A DNA stretch of 64,000 nt from Sparassis latifolia. Taxonomy: Eukaryota > Basidiomycota > Agaricomycetes > Polyporales > Sparassidaceae. The position numbers and the translations under genes are program-made. Below the pieces are notes generated by a model, which had not been told where the DNA came from, searched no databases, and saw only the letters and a program-made list of their open reading frames with translations. Where the stretch lies: contig CM031558.1 in the NCBI GenBank assembly GCA_018466975.1, positions 2,914,001 through 2,978,000 on the forward strand, given 5' to 3'. Of this stretch, positions 11,895 through 22,529 are shown piece by piece. Every line of letters starts with the position of its first letter. The first letter of the stretch is position 1.

Positions 11895-12096
11895 GGTTGG
11901 CCCGCATCACATACGTGACAGACGCGTTTCATGTCACGCTGCTCGCCCGAGTCCCACTGTCAGTTCGTATAGGTACACCAATATCAGTCCGTTCCGCCAA
12001 CCTCTCATAGGACTGATTTTGTAGTCTGGCTTTGGGAGACTAGGTACACCACGGAATTTGTGCCTTGGCTACACACTATACTTCAAAGTCGTTCAA
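11895..12096 (+). repeat. Dispersed repeat R1, copy 2
   Basis: Direct-orientation match to 9003-9157. This copy has about 50 extra bases in its middle (around 11970-12040). It lies next to unrelated sequence, so R1 is an independent repeat and not part of the reductase gene. Confidence 0.65.
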
Positions 12097-12408
12097 ATTC
12101 GCGTCCCGCAGAGTGAAGAATATAGTGCTCTCCGGTCGTTCAGCGTGCCATGAGTCCTCTTTGCGCGATCTCGCGATTCTCGTCGTCTCAACCAGTTGGC
12201 TACTGTCCGTTTCCATGGGTTCTCATGCACACCCATGGTCAGGAACACCTTTTCCAATTTCAGCTCTCAGCATCCGTCTCTCGTTGGAATTCCTATGCGC
12301 GAGCATCTGTTGCATCATCTGAGGTCAACGCAGGCTCTCCAACGAAGAGAGCCACCTCGCGCCAAGCTCACTTTAGCTCTCTTTGCAATGGGATCACTGT
12401 AGGTCAAA
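12097..12408. other. No supported gene
   Basis: Overlapping frames of up to 102 codons exist in two plus-strand frames. None has a recognisable motif, and no family can be assigned. Confidence 0.3.
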
Positions 12409-12596
12409 GGGTCGCCACGCCACTTTGGCAGGCTCGCCTGCAGTGGCGCGGTAGCTAGGACCTCTATCTTTCTGTGCACTTCTGGTGCAGCGACCATTCA
12501 CAGGGTTGCCGCACCAATTTTGCAGGCTCACCTCCAGTGGCAGGGTACTTAGGACCTCTATCTCTCGGTGCACCTCTGGCAATCGCCGTTGCCTAA
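12409..12596 (+). repeat. Two-unit tandem repeat, 94 bp
   Basis: Units 12409-12502 and 12503-12596 are imperfect direct repeats. Shared words include GGCAGGCTCGCCT/TGCAGGCTCACCT, TAGGACCTCTATCT and GGTGCACCTCTGG/TGTGCACTTCTGG. They lie in non-coding DNA between the HNH gene and the transporter remnant. Confidence 0.75.
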
Positions 12597-12860
12597 ACAC
12601 CAAATGACTCCGACATAAGCAGCGCGATGGTTTAATGCATGTCGTTCGACTCCGTTCCAGGCGAGCTCATTCCCATTATTGTTGTTCTTGACCTCTCGGC
12701 GCCGTGTCTTGAGGTTGATAATCATAGAGGTATGTAGAACCCTTTATCCCTCGATTCCACCCCCTCAATTATTTATCTAACTCTCAGTGGTGGAAACCGA
12801 TTGTTGGAATGACGGAGACATCCAGCAGCAACAACTGTAAAGAGTTGACTCAAGACACAT

Positions 12861-13444
12861 GTGCTGTCGATGTTAGGCCTTCCCTTCCTCCCGTTCGTAC
12901 CTGCGTATGCATTCCTCTTGACTCGCCAAGCTGAAGCTGGACTGTTTTACAGAGATGCACGTTCTGCGGACGGCGTGGTCACCCAGGAATTTACTCACGC
13001 GATCGGTATTTTCCTAGCAATCTGGTGTATACGTTTCACCGCTCTCGAGTCCTCAGAACCTCAGCTGATTATTTTTTCCGGTGTTATCACCACGTTCTTC
13101 TTCTAGGCCTTTCAAACCGGGTATAGGTCTTCGAGCACAGCTTACCTCGTCTCCTACAGCATCGGATCTCTACCTGCATCGCGTTCACGTTTTAATTCTC
13201 GACCATTCTCGCTCTCGCCTGTCTCTCGACTAACTGCTTCAGGTATGCCACCTCCCCATGTCTCACCATCATATATCTGTCAGTACTGGCGACTTGTGGT
13301 GCAGGGCTCCCCAATCTAAACGCGACCGGTGGGGTCATCGGGCTCGTCGCCTCGTACTACGGCGCGATTTCCAGGTTCTATTTATGCCGGAAGACTTTCA
13401 AAGCGATCCGCGTGCCACAGATCGACCTGACATATGACCCTTGA
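12861..13444 (+). pseudogene. GPR1/FUN34/YaaH acetate-transporter-like remnant
   Basis: The frame from 12861 contains QEFTHAIGIFLAIW, like the family block E..NALGIYL..W. At 13261-13444 a second frame gives LNATGGVIGLVASYYGAI followed by a basic tail and TGA, like the terminal helix of this transporter family (GG..G...A..A.Y.A). Between them the frame is broken, with no splice set that restores the expected helices. The N-terminal half of the usual six-helix protein is not visible. I read it as a decayed plasma-membrane acetate/ammonium transporter gene. It could also be a very divergent gene with introns I failed to resolve. Confidence 0.4.
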
Positions 13445-13733
13445 GTAGGAGAATGGATGAATCCAGGTGGTCGTTGCTACGAGCTAGCCTGAATTGGGCG
13501 TTTGGCGCTCGTGTCTGATTGTCATGGTCTTTATTCTGAGTCACAGTTTCTATAGAATTTTATCGGATTTAGATTCGCAGTAGAGTGTCTTGCTATTGTG
13601 CATAATTCGTGGCTAGTCTCACGGATGCATATGCCACTCTGACTTTGGCGCCTGTGCCGCGCGGGGAAGCCCGAACCCAATAGGCGCTTGTGTTAGAATA
13701 AAAATATTTAAATTGCCGGCTCGACTTTGTAGC
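13445..13733. other. Intergenic
   Basis: No gene or repeat is evident before the CATGGGACACGC word cluster that begins at 13734. Confidence 0.35.
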
Positions 13734-13787
13734 CATGGGACACGCAAGCCTAGCCCGATCGGGGCTTATCGCTTACAATGCGTCGCC

Positions 13788-14136
13788 AGGACCCTGGATA
13801 ATCCCCCCAAAGGTCGTCGCCAAAACCCCCGGACTTTGCAGTTTTCTGTCCGGACGGTTTTTGGCCATTTTTCCCGAGATTTGTCCGGAAATAGCGACAT
13901 CCTTGCTCTGGGGGCTTCCATTTTAGGTAATTTGTGGCTATTTTTAGCCATTTTCGGCTTTTCCCGGAGATTTTCCGGCGATTTTTGCCCCAGAACAGCT
14001 CCATGTCCGGATAGTACGACGGCTACATGGTCCTTAGGGGGTCCATTTGTCCGGACATGGCGACGGCGTGAGGTCGATTTTCGCAAAAATCTGTCCGGAT
14101 TTGGCGACGACCTTTTGGGGGATTATCCAGGGTCCT
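13788..14136. repeat. 349-bp inverted-repeat element with TGTCCGGA array
   Basis: The outer 36 bases (13788-13823) are the reverse complement of 14101-14136 at 35 of 36 positions; both include GACCCTGGATAATCCCCC-type sequence. The interior carries TGTCCGGA five times at 13847, 13882, 14004, 14049 and 14092. Four of these are followed by a GCGAC- or ACGAC-like word. Several are followed by GGGGG..TCCATTT, so the interior is itself a degenerate direct repeat. No conserved protein is encoded. It could be a MITE-like foldback element or a structured non-coding locus. Confidence 0.8.
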
Positions 14137-14225
14137 CACGAGCCCCGCCCCCGCCCGCGATCATCGGGCGCTCCCTCGCGTCGCTAGACGAATAGATCCG
14201 CGAAGACCTTCCATATCGGGCTGCT

Positions 14226-14332
14226 TGTCCCATGAAGCCTCAGAATCGAAATTCGGCATGGGACGCGCAGCCCGCTGGGCCGCCAGCCAAAAACTGCGTG
14301 TCCCATGAAGTTGCGATATTCATGGGACACGC
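14226..14332. repeat. Tandem hairpins built on CATGGGACACGC
   Basis: GCGTGTCCCATGA (14296-14308) and TCATGGGACACGC (14320-14332) form perfect 13-base arms around an 11-base loop. Just before, TGTCCCATGAA (14226) pairs with CATGGGACGCG (14257). The same word, CATGGGACACGC, also occurs at 13734, left of the 349-bp element, so the two repeat types are nested. Confidence 0.75.
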
Positions 14333-14943
14333 CGATTTAGCCCGAGAACCGCCACGTACTCGCTTAGATGAGTATCTTTAGGTAATCTGGCTAGGAGCAA
14401 CACATCCACTCAAATCCCGGGACTCCTGTGGCCTCAAAAAATTCGCAAAAATTGCTCGATTGTACGCTATAGCACCCCTGTACATGTACATAAAAATCCC
14501 CACTCAAAAACACGCCGGGACGCCTCTGCAGCACGAACTCTGTCGCGCCCGTTCGACATCTAGATCTCCACGGGCGGCGAAGATCCGATCAACATCCGCG
14601 GGCGGCGAAGTCCGATCGTTTAGGTCACCGTTTAGGTCACCGTGTCCCAGGACGTTCTAAAGGCTGCTTTACTCCTCAATCTAGGGCTGAAGTCAGCTAC
14701 ACATTAATATTGGTGACAACAACGTCGGAAGATGTTTTCCTTATGTCAAAATCGGTCAAATGTTGGTTACTGTTTTCCCTGAATCCAACCATCGTGGAAT
14801 CCGACCGAACTGTGGCCATGGGTCAAACTTGTTACATACGCGGCGACCCGAAATTTAAACATACCACAGAACCCGTTTCAACGCTCTTTCCCATGGCCAG
14901 AATCTTTAGGATTGTACATTCTTCTAGGCCTCCCGCGACTGTC
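14333..14943. other. Non-coding; short tandem words
   Basis: No supported gene. Around 14568-14640 the words GGGCGGCGAAG and GTTTAGGTCACCG each occur twice in tandem. The remainder is probably upstream DNA of the reductase gene. Confidence 0.35.
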
Positions 14944-14971
14944 GATGAATCAGCTCCTGAGCTGATTCATC
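14944..14971. promoter_or_regulatory. Perfect palindrome in reductase promoter
   Basis: Two perfect 12-base arms, GATGAATCAGCT and its reverse complement, are separated by the four bases CCTG. The site lies about 113 bp upstream of the reductase ATG and 50 bp upstream of the TATA-like box. The TGAATCA...TGATTCA halves resemble bZIP-type half-sites, so a dimeric factor site is plausible; that role is inferred. Confidence 0.6.
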
Positions 14972-15024
14972 CTTTCACCATATTGCGTCACCTCCTGAGC
15001 ATCTGGATTCCCCACACTAACTGC

Positions 15025-15032
15025 ATATATAC
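15025..15032 (+). promoter_or_regulatory. TATA-like box of reductase
   Basis: CATATATACT lies about 55 bp upstream of the ATG at 15084, the usual spacing for fungal TATA elements. Confidence 0.5.
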
Positions 15033-15083
15033 TCTCCCGGAACGACTTGAGCTCGCCCTCATTTCAGAAACTGCCTTTACACC

Positions 15084-16357
15084 ATGTCAGCGCAGCAGAA
15101 AGTGCTCTTCCTCCAGTCTAAGCAAGGGAAATTCGCGGTCGGAACGACTGCGGTACCGACCCCTGGCCCCGGCGAACTGCTCGTCAAAGTCGAGGCTACC
15201 GCGTTGAACCCTGTCGACTGGAAGATACAAGCTGGAGGCTTTATGATCACCGAGTATCCTGCCATTCTCGGTGGAGATGTTGCAGGCACCGTCGAAGCGA
15301 TCGGCGAGGGGGCTACCGGGTTTACTGTCGGCGACAGAGTGTAAGTCGTGTGTAATACCACGAAATTAAGTTCTGACCATGTTGCTCTACTGTCAGGTTG
15401 TCGCAGGGCTTGATTGGACATCCTACGCATGCTACGTTCCAACAATACACCCTCGTCTATGCAGATGTCACTGCTAAAGTATGTCTCCTAACTTGCCCGT
15501 GCATCTTGGTGTCTTACAAAGACACTTCTAGATACCGAGCAAGGTCACGTTCGACCAAGCGGCGTCTATCCCTCTCTGTCTTGCAACTGCTGGGCTTGGT
15601 CTCTTCTATCCCGAGAACCTGCAGGCAAGCGCGGGCTTCTTCCCTCCTTGGAGGGAGGGTGGCCGCGGCAAGTACGCAGGCCACCCCATAGCGATCTTCG
15701 GCGGTTCTTCTTCCGTCGGGCAATTCGGTGCGTTGATCACCTTGACGAAGCAGATGGATGTTGAGGCGCTCCCGCAGCGATTCAGCTTGCGAAACTCGCC
15801 GGGTTCTCACCTATCATCGCCACCGCCTCTTTGCACAACACGGAGCTGCTCACGTCGCAGGGTGCCACGCACGTCCTCGACCGGCATCTCTCTGCCCCAG
15901 CGCTGCAAGCCGCCATTGCCAAAATCACGACCGCGCCTATTGAGACCGTATTTGACGTGATCGCCCTGCAAGATACGCAGAACGCTGCGTACCAAGTCCT
16001 CGCGCCTCACGGCAAGCTCCTCCTGGTGCTAGGGGATCAGGTAGACCCCGCGCTGAAGGCGAAGGGCGGAGACAAGAAAATCATCAACGTATTCGGAAAC
16101 ACCAACGTTCCAGCGAACCGCCAGGCCGGGCAGTATTTGTATGCTCAGCTCACGGCGCTGCTCGAAGAGGGCGCAATCAAGGTACGCGTGTGCCATCCTG
16201 GGTGGCGGATTGAGGCTGACGCTTTTCTGTGGTGTAGCCGAACCATGTCGAAGTGCTGCCGGGTGGCTTGGCTGGTATACCGGGCGGACTTGCGAGGCTG
16301 CAGGCCGATAAGGTCAGCGGGGCCAAGCTCATCGCGCGCCCACAGGAAACGGCGTAA
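15084..16357 (+). CDS. Zinc-less alcohol dehydrogenase / trans-enoyl-reductase-like protein
   Basis: Five exons (15084-15340, 15397-15478, 15544-15727, 15778-16181, 16238-16357) give 1,047 nt, 348 aa, typical for this medium-chain dehydrogenase/reductase group. N-terminal GroES-like domain: [20 protein letters not shown] and [17 protein letters not shown], with no catalytic-zinc cysteine set. Cofactor domain: [20 protein letters not shown], the NADPH-binding glycine motif. These fungal proteins (ToxD-like, some acting as partner enoyl reductases of polyketide synthases) reduce enoyl or aldehyde substrates with NADPH. No polyketide synthase is visible here, so the substrate is open. A truncated duplicate lies at 9158-9812. 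Confidence 0.9.
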
Positions 16358-17660
16358 ACCGTCGCACATCCAGGTTATTTTTGGAAGTTGTAAGAGCAGT
16401 TCGTACACCGTGAATCTTGTATTATCAGCGATTTTTGTGTACTAAGAAGTTTGTACGTCACACTTTGTTCTGTGTATGGACGGATTTCAGATTGCCTGCG
16501 TTCTTGTGGACCATCAGCAACGGGCATGTTGGTGCGACAAAGTTCACTAAACCTTCCTCCTATTCTGGAGTTTACTAGCCCGCCTTTCACTTGCATTATT
16601 ACCTGCGCGTGCCCAACAATCTTCTCCTTGGAAGGCTTCCTGGTATCTCGTTATCATCATGTGAACTGCAAGGCATATCTCCTCGAATATCTCCCGTCAT
16701 TGGATTCTGAACGGGCTCGCTCCGCCTTTTAGGCGGACGTTCGCTTGCAGATCGCTGGCATTGTATCTGGTGTCTACCGAACTTACTAACGATATTAGGC
16801 CAGTACGACTATTCGTTTCTAAGCAAACTGAAATGCTAGCGAGCAAGTATTTCGAAGACGGGAACCCGAACGTAGGAAGCTTTGGATGCACCTTGATCGC
16901 GTTGTTGCTATAGTTGTAGGCGTTAAGTCACCGGACTGCAGGCTCACTCGCAGGTCATGGGGCACGAAACACTTACGCGCCAAAGGGATTCATGAACTCC
17001 CATTGCACAGGACCGTCAATAAGCCTTACATAATACTCTCCGGGTGGGAAGGATGACCGCTGGTAGGCTTGCTGGCAAGTTGAATGATAGCTCTTCTCAG
17101 GGAGGAACAACGAGGACGTACCGGAAGGCCATTGGGGTATTTCCTTGGATCAGGAGAAACGAGGATAAAATACTGCTTTCTCTAGAATTTGGGCGCGATG
17201 TGTCAACTTGGAAGGAGGACGTCATGCGATTAGATTACATACTCCGATCATGTTTGATCTAAGCGCGCGTCTTCGATAATTCTGCGGCCAGACTGCATGC
17301 GTCTGTGTATGCGTCCCCTCGGATCGCGGGCATCTCTTGTAAGATAGAGTTCTCGCGGACTGGTACTGGTAGCCTACATTCTGGAGAATGCTCAGAATCA
17401 TTGACTTCGTTCGCACCTTACGATTGGTAGTTTTCCCTCTGCTGCAATTTCCGCGGCCCTCAAATTCCTCACCCATAGTATCGTGAGCTGGTCTACAGAG
17501 CAAGAGTTGCCCAGAGTCACCTATAGTAGTTGTCATCAACGAACGAATAAATATCTGTGCGCAGCGAGCGCGAGGTCACAGAATAGGCTATCATGTATAA
17601 ATAATCAGATTCAACGCTTACTGGCGTCACAAATGCGCGACGCCAGGGCAGAACACCGAA
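16358..17660. other. Intergenic, no supported gene
   Basis: Short frames on both strands (up to about 105 codons) with no conserved motif. It separates single-copy DNA on the left from the duplicated region on the right. Confidence 0.4.
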
Positions 17661-19023
17661 CTATTCGGTGGGTGCAGAGCAGAGAGTTTCATGAATCGCC
17701 TCTCCAGCCTCGACGGACATCGCCACGAGCCTCCGTGCGTCACCAGATCCCTCGACCATCCACCATGAATATTCGCACCTGGTCTGCCAGTCCACATGCG
17801 GGTAAGGCGTAGATTTCAGTGATATGTAGCGCAGCGAGGGACCTATATGTTTCCAGAGTAGGTCTCTCATCTGTGGCACGGTGTGCCCAAAGCCCGTATC
17901 CGCCACAGAGATACGGAGACAGTGGAGGTTCAACGAGGCGAGGAGTGGGGGTACTACGTACTAATAAACCGAAAACCAGAGGTCAACACGATACCACAAT
18001 CGCATCATCAAGATCGAGTGTGCTTACCAGCCATTCAGAAACAGGGACAAACAGTCGATCACCATTTTCAAGCGCTCTCATGGTATCCAACTCTAGATGA
18101 AGATACCTGAGTTGTGGAGAAAGCGCGACGAGGCACGTCCAGAATGGACGCAACGGGTATGCGAAGATTTTCAGTGTGAGCATCAGGGGCGGGACGAACT
18201 GCAGTACACGCAGTGCTTGTACAATGCCCTCTTCTGTCATCGCGGTCCTGATCCAAGATGCGTCAAGGCTTACGTTGCGGACAGTGCGCGGCGTCGGTGA
18301 GAGAATCACATCCGGTGCGGGTCCCGATATCTCGCCCAGCCACAGCTCCACACGGTCAAGATTTCGGAACGGGAATAAAACTGCGGGTATCTGAGTATAC
18401 TGGAGGCTGAGGTGCTGCAACGCCACAAAAGGCGCTGCGGGTTGGCCTACAAGCGTGTCATCTTCGATCGTGATGTTGAATAGTGAAAGCGTAACTGCGT
18501 GTCGCAGAGCAAAAAGCTGCGAGAGATGGAGTACAAGCCGAGGATACTCCATAGGGCAGAGAAGCTGGACTTTCCGCGGCTTACTGCGCAGTCTCGGGAG
18601 CATCTCCCGCACCAGCTCGCGAGCATCAAACAGAGTGACGTCCTCGAGGTCCTCCAGGGCAGCGAGGGCAGTGCCGATCCGCGGTTCCGCCTCGATGAAG
18701 GTGTCCGAATGATGTATGTGGATCGACTGCAGTCTGAGAGCCTGCTCAAACACGTCCGCAAGGAGTGCCGCATTGGAAACGTCGCCCACAGGAGCTACGA
18801 TGACGATCGCGCGCAAAAGATGCATGCGGGTTTGCGGGCTGCTGAGCATGTATCTGCAGAACGCGGTGAGTTGGAGGCACGTCCCGAGAACTATGGCCGA
18901 AAGTGCCTGAGGGAGCGCAATGAGATGGAGATGGCGACAGGTCTCGGACAAGCGGAGAGCATCGAGTGGATGGAGAAAAGAGGTAACAAGGAAGAGAACA
19001 TCGTCGTTGAGGGACAGGCTCAT
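17661..19023 (-). CDS. F-box protein F1, copy A (intact)
   Basis: Two exons (19023-18028, 17960-17661; 67-nt intron with GTAAGC donor) encode 431 aa. The N-terminus MSLSLNDDVLFLVTSFLHPL, followed by LRLSETCRHLHLIALPQAL, is a canonical F-box. The body has leucine-rich segments such as LEDVTLFDARELVREMLPRL and LRYLHLELDTMRALENGDR. The C-terminal exon encodes LASLNLHCLRISV and a Trp-rich CEYSWWMVEG. The predicted role is substrate recognition in an SCF ubiquitin ligase. Three further copies exist at 24431, 35593 and 42438; only this one and 35593 are complete. The start is the ATG three codons inside the longest frame, shared with the other copies. Confidence 0.8.
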
Positions 19024-19356
19024 GCTGTCCAAGCGTCTGTTGCGGTCACCTCGTGGCAGAGGGCGCTGGTTTAGGCTCGTAAACTATTAGATAGGAAGAA
19101 AGAGTCGTTGCTGGAGGGGATCGTACGAGACGCTTGAGAACGTGTTCGAGAGGTCGACAGTGCGCTAAGCGATGGCGCGCAATGGTCTGAGTGTGAAACG
19201 ACCGGAAGGGTAAATGCTCGCGAAATATAAAACTAGAACAATATACGTCTCTATAAGCAAGGCTTCAGCGCAGCGTGACACTCCCGACCGTCGCGCTCTA
19301 AACTTGAGCTTCAAGCTGGAAACGTTGAGGGACAGCAGGCTCATGCTGTCCAGGCG
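19024..19356. repeat. F1 5' leader bounded by a short direct repeat
   Basis: The start region of F1 (GTTGAGGGACAG...GCTCATGCTGTCCA) recurs about 310 bp upstream at 19324-19352, bracketing a segment with a TATA-like element (ATATAAAAC on the plus strand, near 19226). Copy 42.1-42.44 kb has the same arrangement. The copy at 35.59 kb lacks the extra segment. It is either an insertion or a local duplication of the F1 leader. Confidence 0.6.
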
Positions 19357-20191
19357 CCTGCAGCACTGTCACCGCGGCAGGCGCTAGTCGTGAGGCGCTT
19401 GTCTAACCTTCCTTCTACCGCGCTTTCAGGGCCATGTACAACTTACAGGTGGTTGCACAATATTGGCCATAAGGCAATTCCATCAAATATTTGTCAAAGT
19501 ACGTACTCCGTATTATTGATTACTTGGCGAAGTTCTCAAATCTTGCGCTGACAATCGGGGTACACGCTTCGATATCCTTGGGTATCTATGTCGTGTTGAA
19601 GTACCACGCATGCGCTGAAATATTATTGCAAGTGACTGGTCAAGCAAGCTGGTGAAGTGAACGCTCTCGTCGGATAAGCCATACCTCCTGCCAAATTCCG
19701 CCGTGGACCCACAAAGGCGATGCGCTGGCCATCTGAAATGCACTCGACTTGCTTTTTGTCGGCATACCCCACTACTGACATAACCGTGCTTGCCAGATAT
19801 CCAGCATACGTATATGGCATTTATAATTCGTTGCTGGGTTTTTTTCTGGAGGTTGCTGGCTTGCGGTACCGATTTCCTGTACGTTCTCAGACTCGACCGA
19901 GACCTCAGTAACTGGTAAGTGATTGAAGACCCAATGAGGACTTCTACCGTCTATATTATTGTGCTGCTCTGACCATCTTCAGGGTAAGTTACGTCCCCGT
20001 GCGTATCGTGGAGATATCGAGCGACTTTCACTATATGGTCGGCAGACCACAATCTGGTGTAACTCGTATTGTTCCAAACGGAGGTCAGTCAAGCCATCGA
20101 ATCCCTTAGAGTTAAACGCAGTAGCCAGAGCACCGGTCGATCACATCCCTTATCCCCCGTCCTCCAGCACTTAGTAGCTCTTCACCAATTA
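19357..20191. other. Intergenic spacer between F1 and TM gene
   Basis: Non-coding, but conserved in the copies at 25.2-26.06, 34.8-35.5 (inverted) and 41.3-42.05 kb (inverted). It probably contains divergent promoters for F1 (minus) and TM (plus). Confidence 0.55.
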
Positions 20192-20745
20192 ATGAATATG
20201 TTCAAGCGTTTTCGACGGTTCACTTGAACGGATACGCCGCAATGCGTTCCTATGAGGAGGCGCCAAATCCCCCGCAAGACATCCATATTTCCTTCTACAC
20301 CTCCTGTCATTCCCTCCACGAACCGTGGCAGTTACCCGCCGCTCATGTACACATCGATCTCCGTCTTGCGAAGTCATTTGGTGGCGCCACAGCGTCTGAC
20401 GAGTCCTTTGTTGTCCCTCCCATACGATGCGCCACACCGCACTCTTCATTTCTGCACTTACATATCATACCGGAATTCATCCGCTGGGAAACGATCAAAG
20501 GCGAGGTGAAAGAGTATTGTCGCTTGACCGGCTGGGGCGTTGTCGTCGTGCTATCGTGCACAGTGATCGCGATAGCATGGTTGTGTTTCACCGTGCTCAT
20601 AGGCGTGCTGGTTTTCCAAAGCACCCACTCGGAACCTTACACTGGCGGTGTATTCCTCGAGGCAACTGCCGGAGCTTCTATCCTGGGTGGCGCGGCAGGA
20701 TTGCTGCTGTACAGCAGTTACCAAATCGTGGTGATGGGTCCCGAG
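20192..20745 (+). pseudogene. Membrane protein TM, copy A (frameshifted, 3' truncated)
   Basis: Homologue of the intact gene at 33891-34706. A 4-base deletion after the ATGAATATGTTCAAGCG start shifts frame within the first ten codons. From about 20224 the body is open (SYEEAPNP, SFGGATASDESFVVPPIRC, WGVVVVLSCTVIAIAWLCF, GASILGGAAGLLLYSSYQ). Homology stops after VVMGP, and the last two membrane helices are missing. The sequence continues straight into the promoter of the S gene, as in the copies at 26.6 and 40.9 kb. Confidence 0.8.
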
Positions 20746-20939
20746 GAGGAAGGCGCCTGCTCGTGCCAATTTTTTTTTCTTGCTTTGCTTAGTGACTATT
20801 CTGCATCGGACACATGGCACGTTCCCTATTGTTGGTCTCTAAGGCGATTGTCTTTGTGCTGCAACGTGACGCGAACATCTCGCTGCTTGCTTTGTGGCTG
20901 CCGAAGTTGCTGACTGGCGTAAGCGCCGGGCTTTCGAGC

Positions 20940-20947
20940 TATATAAG
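20940..20947 (+). promoter_or_regulatory. TATA box of S gene, copy A
   Basis: TATATAAG lies 66 bp upstream of the S-gene ATG at 21006. It is identical and equally spaced in copies B (26825) and C (40696-40703, minus strand). Confidence 0.7.
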
Positions 20948-21005
20948 ACCCTACGAGGTGCGAGCTTTCCTCAGTTAATCCCCCTCCTCCGCACTTCAAC
21001 CAGAC

Positions 21006-22527
21006 ATGCAAAAACGAACTTTGGTATCCCAAGTCACCGCTTATGAGCTCTGGACCTCATTCAGACAAACTCATCCGTGGACTGCACACGTTATCTTGCA
21101 ATGGACGTGCGTTAGCTCGACTGTCTGTCTCTTCACTATCCTAATGATTCCTTTTCTGCAGTGCCGGCACAGCACATATGAGAATGCGTATCAAGCGTTG
21201 TCTAGTCAGTAACTTTTCCGTGTGTTCAAGAACTGCGCTGACATTATTAGTCTCAGATGCGTTCGCGGGTTTGTATTATATGCAGAGAAATCGACGGTGC
21301 GGAGTGCGGCCCCTCAGCGCGTGACCTAGGATTTCCCCTCTTTCATGATCCGTATATATTGTGCGTCAGAGTCTTCTTTCGCTCACCGATACTGATGCCA
21401 CTGCTCAACTCAGGTGTGAACAATCTATGTCTGACTCCATGGCAAATATGGCGGACGTCAGTGTACAGTCCCCGTTTGTTCAGCAGGAACACGCTCTTCC
21501 GGGTCGAGCAGTACCCTCCTCACATAACGGAGGATTTTCCATCCCTGCTCATGGAGCACCATGGATTACGGATGTGCAAGCGCCTGCAGCACGCGGACCA
21601 GAGCATCTTTCGCTGTGCCACGCACCTCCCGTCGGCATTGTGGTGTTGTCCGATTTTGGGTTTTGGACGACAGGAGGGCTTACATCTGCTCGAAACTGAC
21701 TGTTTATTGCAGGGTTTGTGAAGAGAGCTCAGGTTTTCGTCCACCACATTCACAGTGTTTCCCGCACAGAATGACAGATTCCCCTATGTACGTCCTTCAC
21801 CATGTCTTTCAATAAGACGATCTGACTAAAAGCTACAGGATGACCATGGATGGGCCTGCCCAGGGGAGGTGGGAAAATGGGGAACTGCGCCATCCGACAC
21901 CTCGCATCTCTAGCTACTCTTGCAGGAGCTCTTAGGCATCCTGCTGTCATCGAGGTATGCGATGTTGAGGCCTAAATTGTCTGTACTAATAAAAGTTCAA
22001 CAGAGTCAGCCAGTAGTCGAACAGGACCAGCTAGTGATTGAACAGAACCAACCTGTATTGGACCAGCAACCAGTTGAACAGAGCCAGTTAGTGGCTGACC
22101 GGATTCCGCAAGAGCGTTGCACGCCCTCGCGTGAATTTCAAACAAACGCGGCACTGACGTTCGAATTCTGCAACAATGGAGATAAGTTCTTTCCAGCGAG
22201 GGACACCCTAATTGAGAATTTTGCCGGACTACACCCGGCGTGACGAGGTCGTGATCAACAAAGGCTACGGGCGAGAAAGCGCCAAGCCGATGATTCGATT
22301 CTTCGTACGTTTTCACTCGCCCTCCGAGATCATATTGCTGATTTCTTTTCCCACAGTGGCTAGGTCAACGAACCGAGGACTACCGTTGCTGTTTGCTTAC
22401 CTGGACACGGAGCTCAAGCATGGAGCTGAAGAATGGCTATGTGTGGAAGGTGATCCACCTCCGGGACCGAAAGGTCGAGGCGAGTTCGCGCGCCGCAGAC
22501 TGCAATATGTTGAGTTCGACGTTCAGC
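21006..22527 (+). pseudogene. Unrecognised multi-exon gene S, copy A (frameshifted)
   Basis: Exon 1 from 21006 encodes MQKRTLVSQVTAYELW... with one hydrophobic helix (VCLFTILMIPFL). Downstream exons encode CEQSMSDSMANMADVSVQSP, PPVGIVVLSDFGFW, MGNCAIRHLASLATLAG, a Gln-rich repeat (QPVVEQDQLVIEQNQPVLDQ) and DYTRRDEVVINKGYGRESAK. Compared with the copy at 38991-40637, this copy has an extra 4 bases (a repeated ATGG at about 21850), which breaks the frame leading into MGNCAIRHL. It also lacks about 126 bases in frame after GAPWIT. No known family is recognised. It should be read together with copy C. Confidence 0.6.
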
Positions 22528-22529
22528 GA

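Noticed and set aside
13750..14195. Overlapping frames of 84-160 codons inside the hairpin element
   Set aside because: They arise from low stop density in an inverted repeat; no conserved motif, and both strands are equally open.
18499..19074. 191-codon plus-strand frame
   Set aside because: Antisense shadow of the F1 F-box gene; the same shadow appears opposite every F1 copy and tracks its coding frame.
19024..19356. Solo LTR
   Set aside because: The bracketing repeat is F1 leader sequence, not a short target duplication, and there is no TG..CA terminus or primer-binding site.
20427..20792. 121-codon frame overlapping the TM copy
   Set aside because: Alternative frame of the TM gene; not conserved independently in the intact copy.
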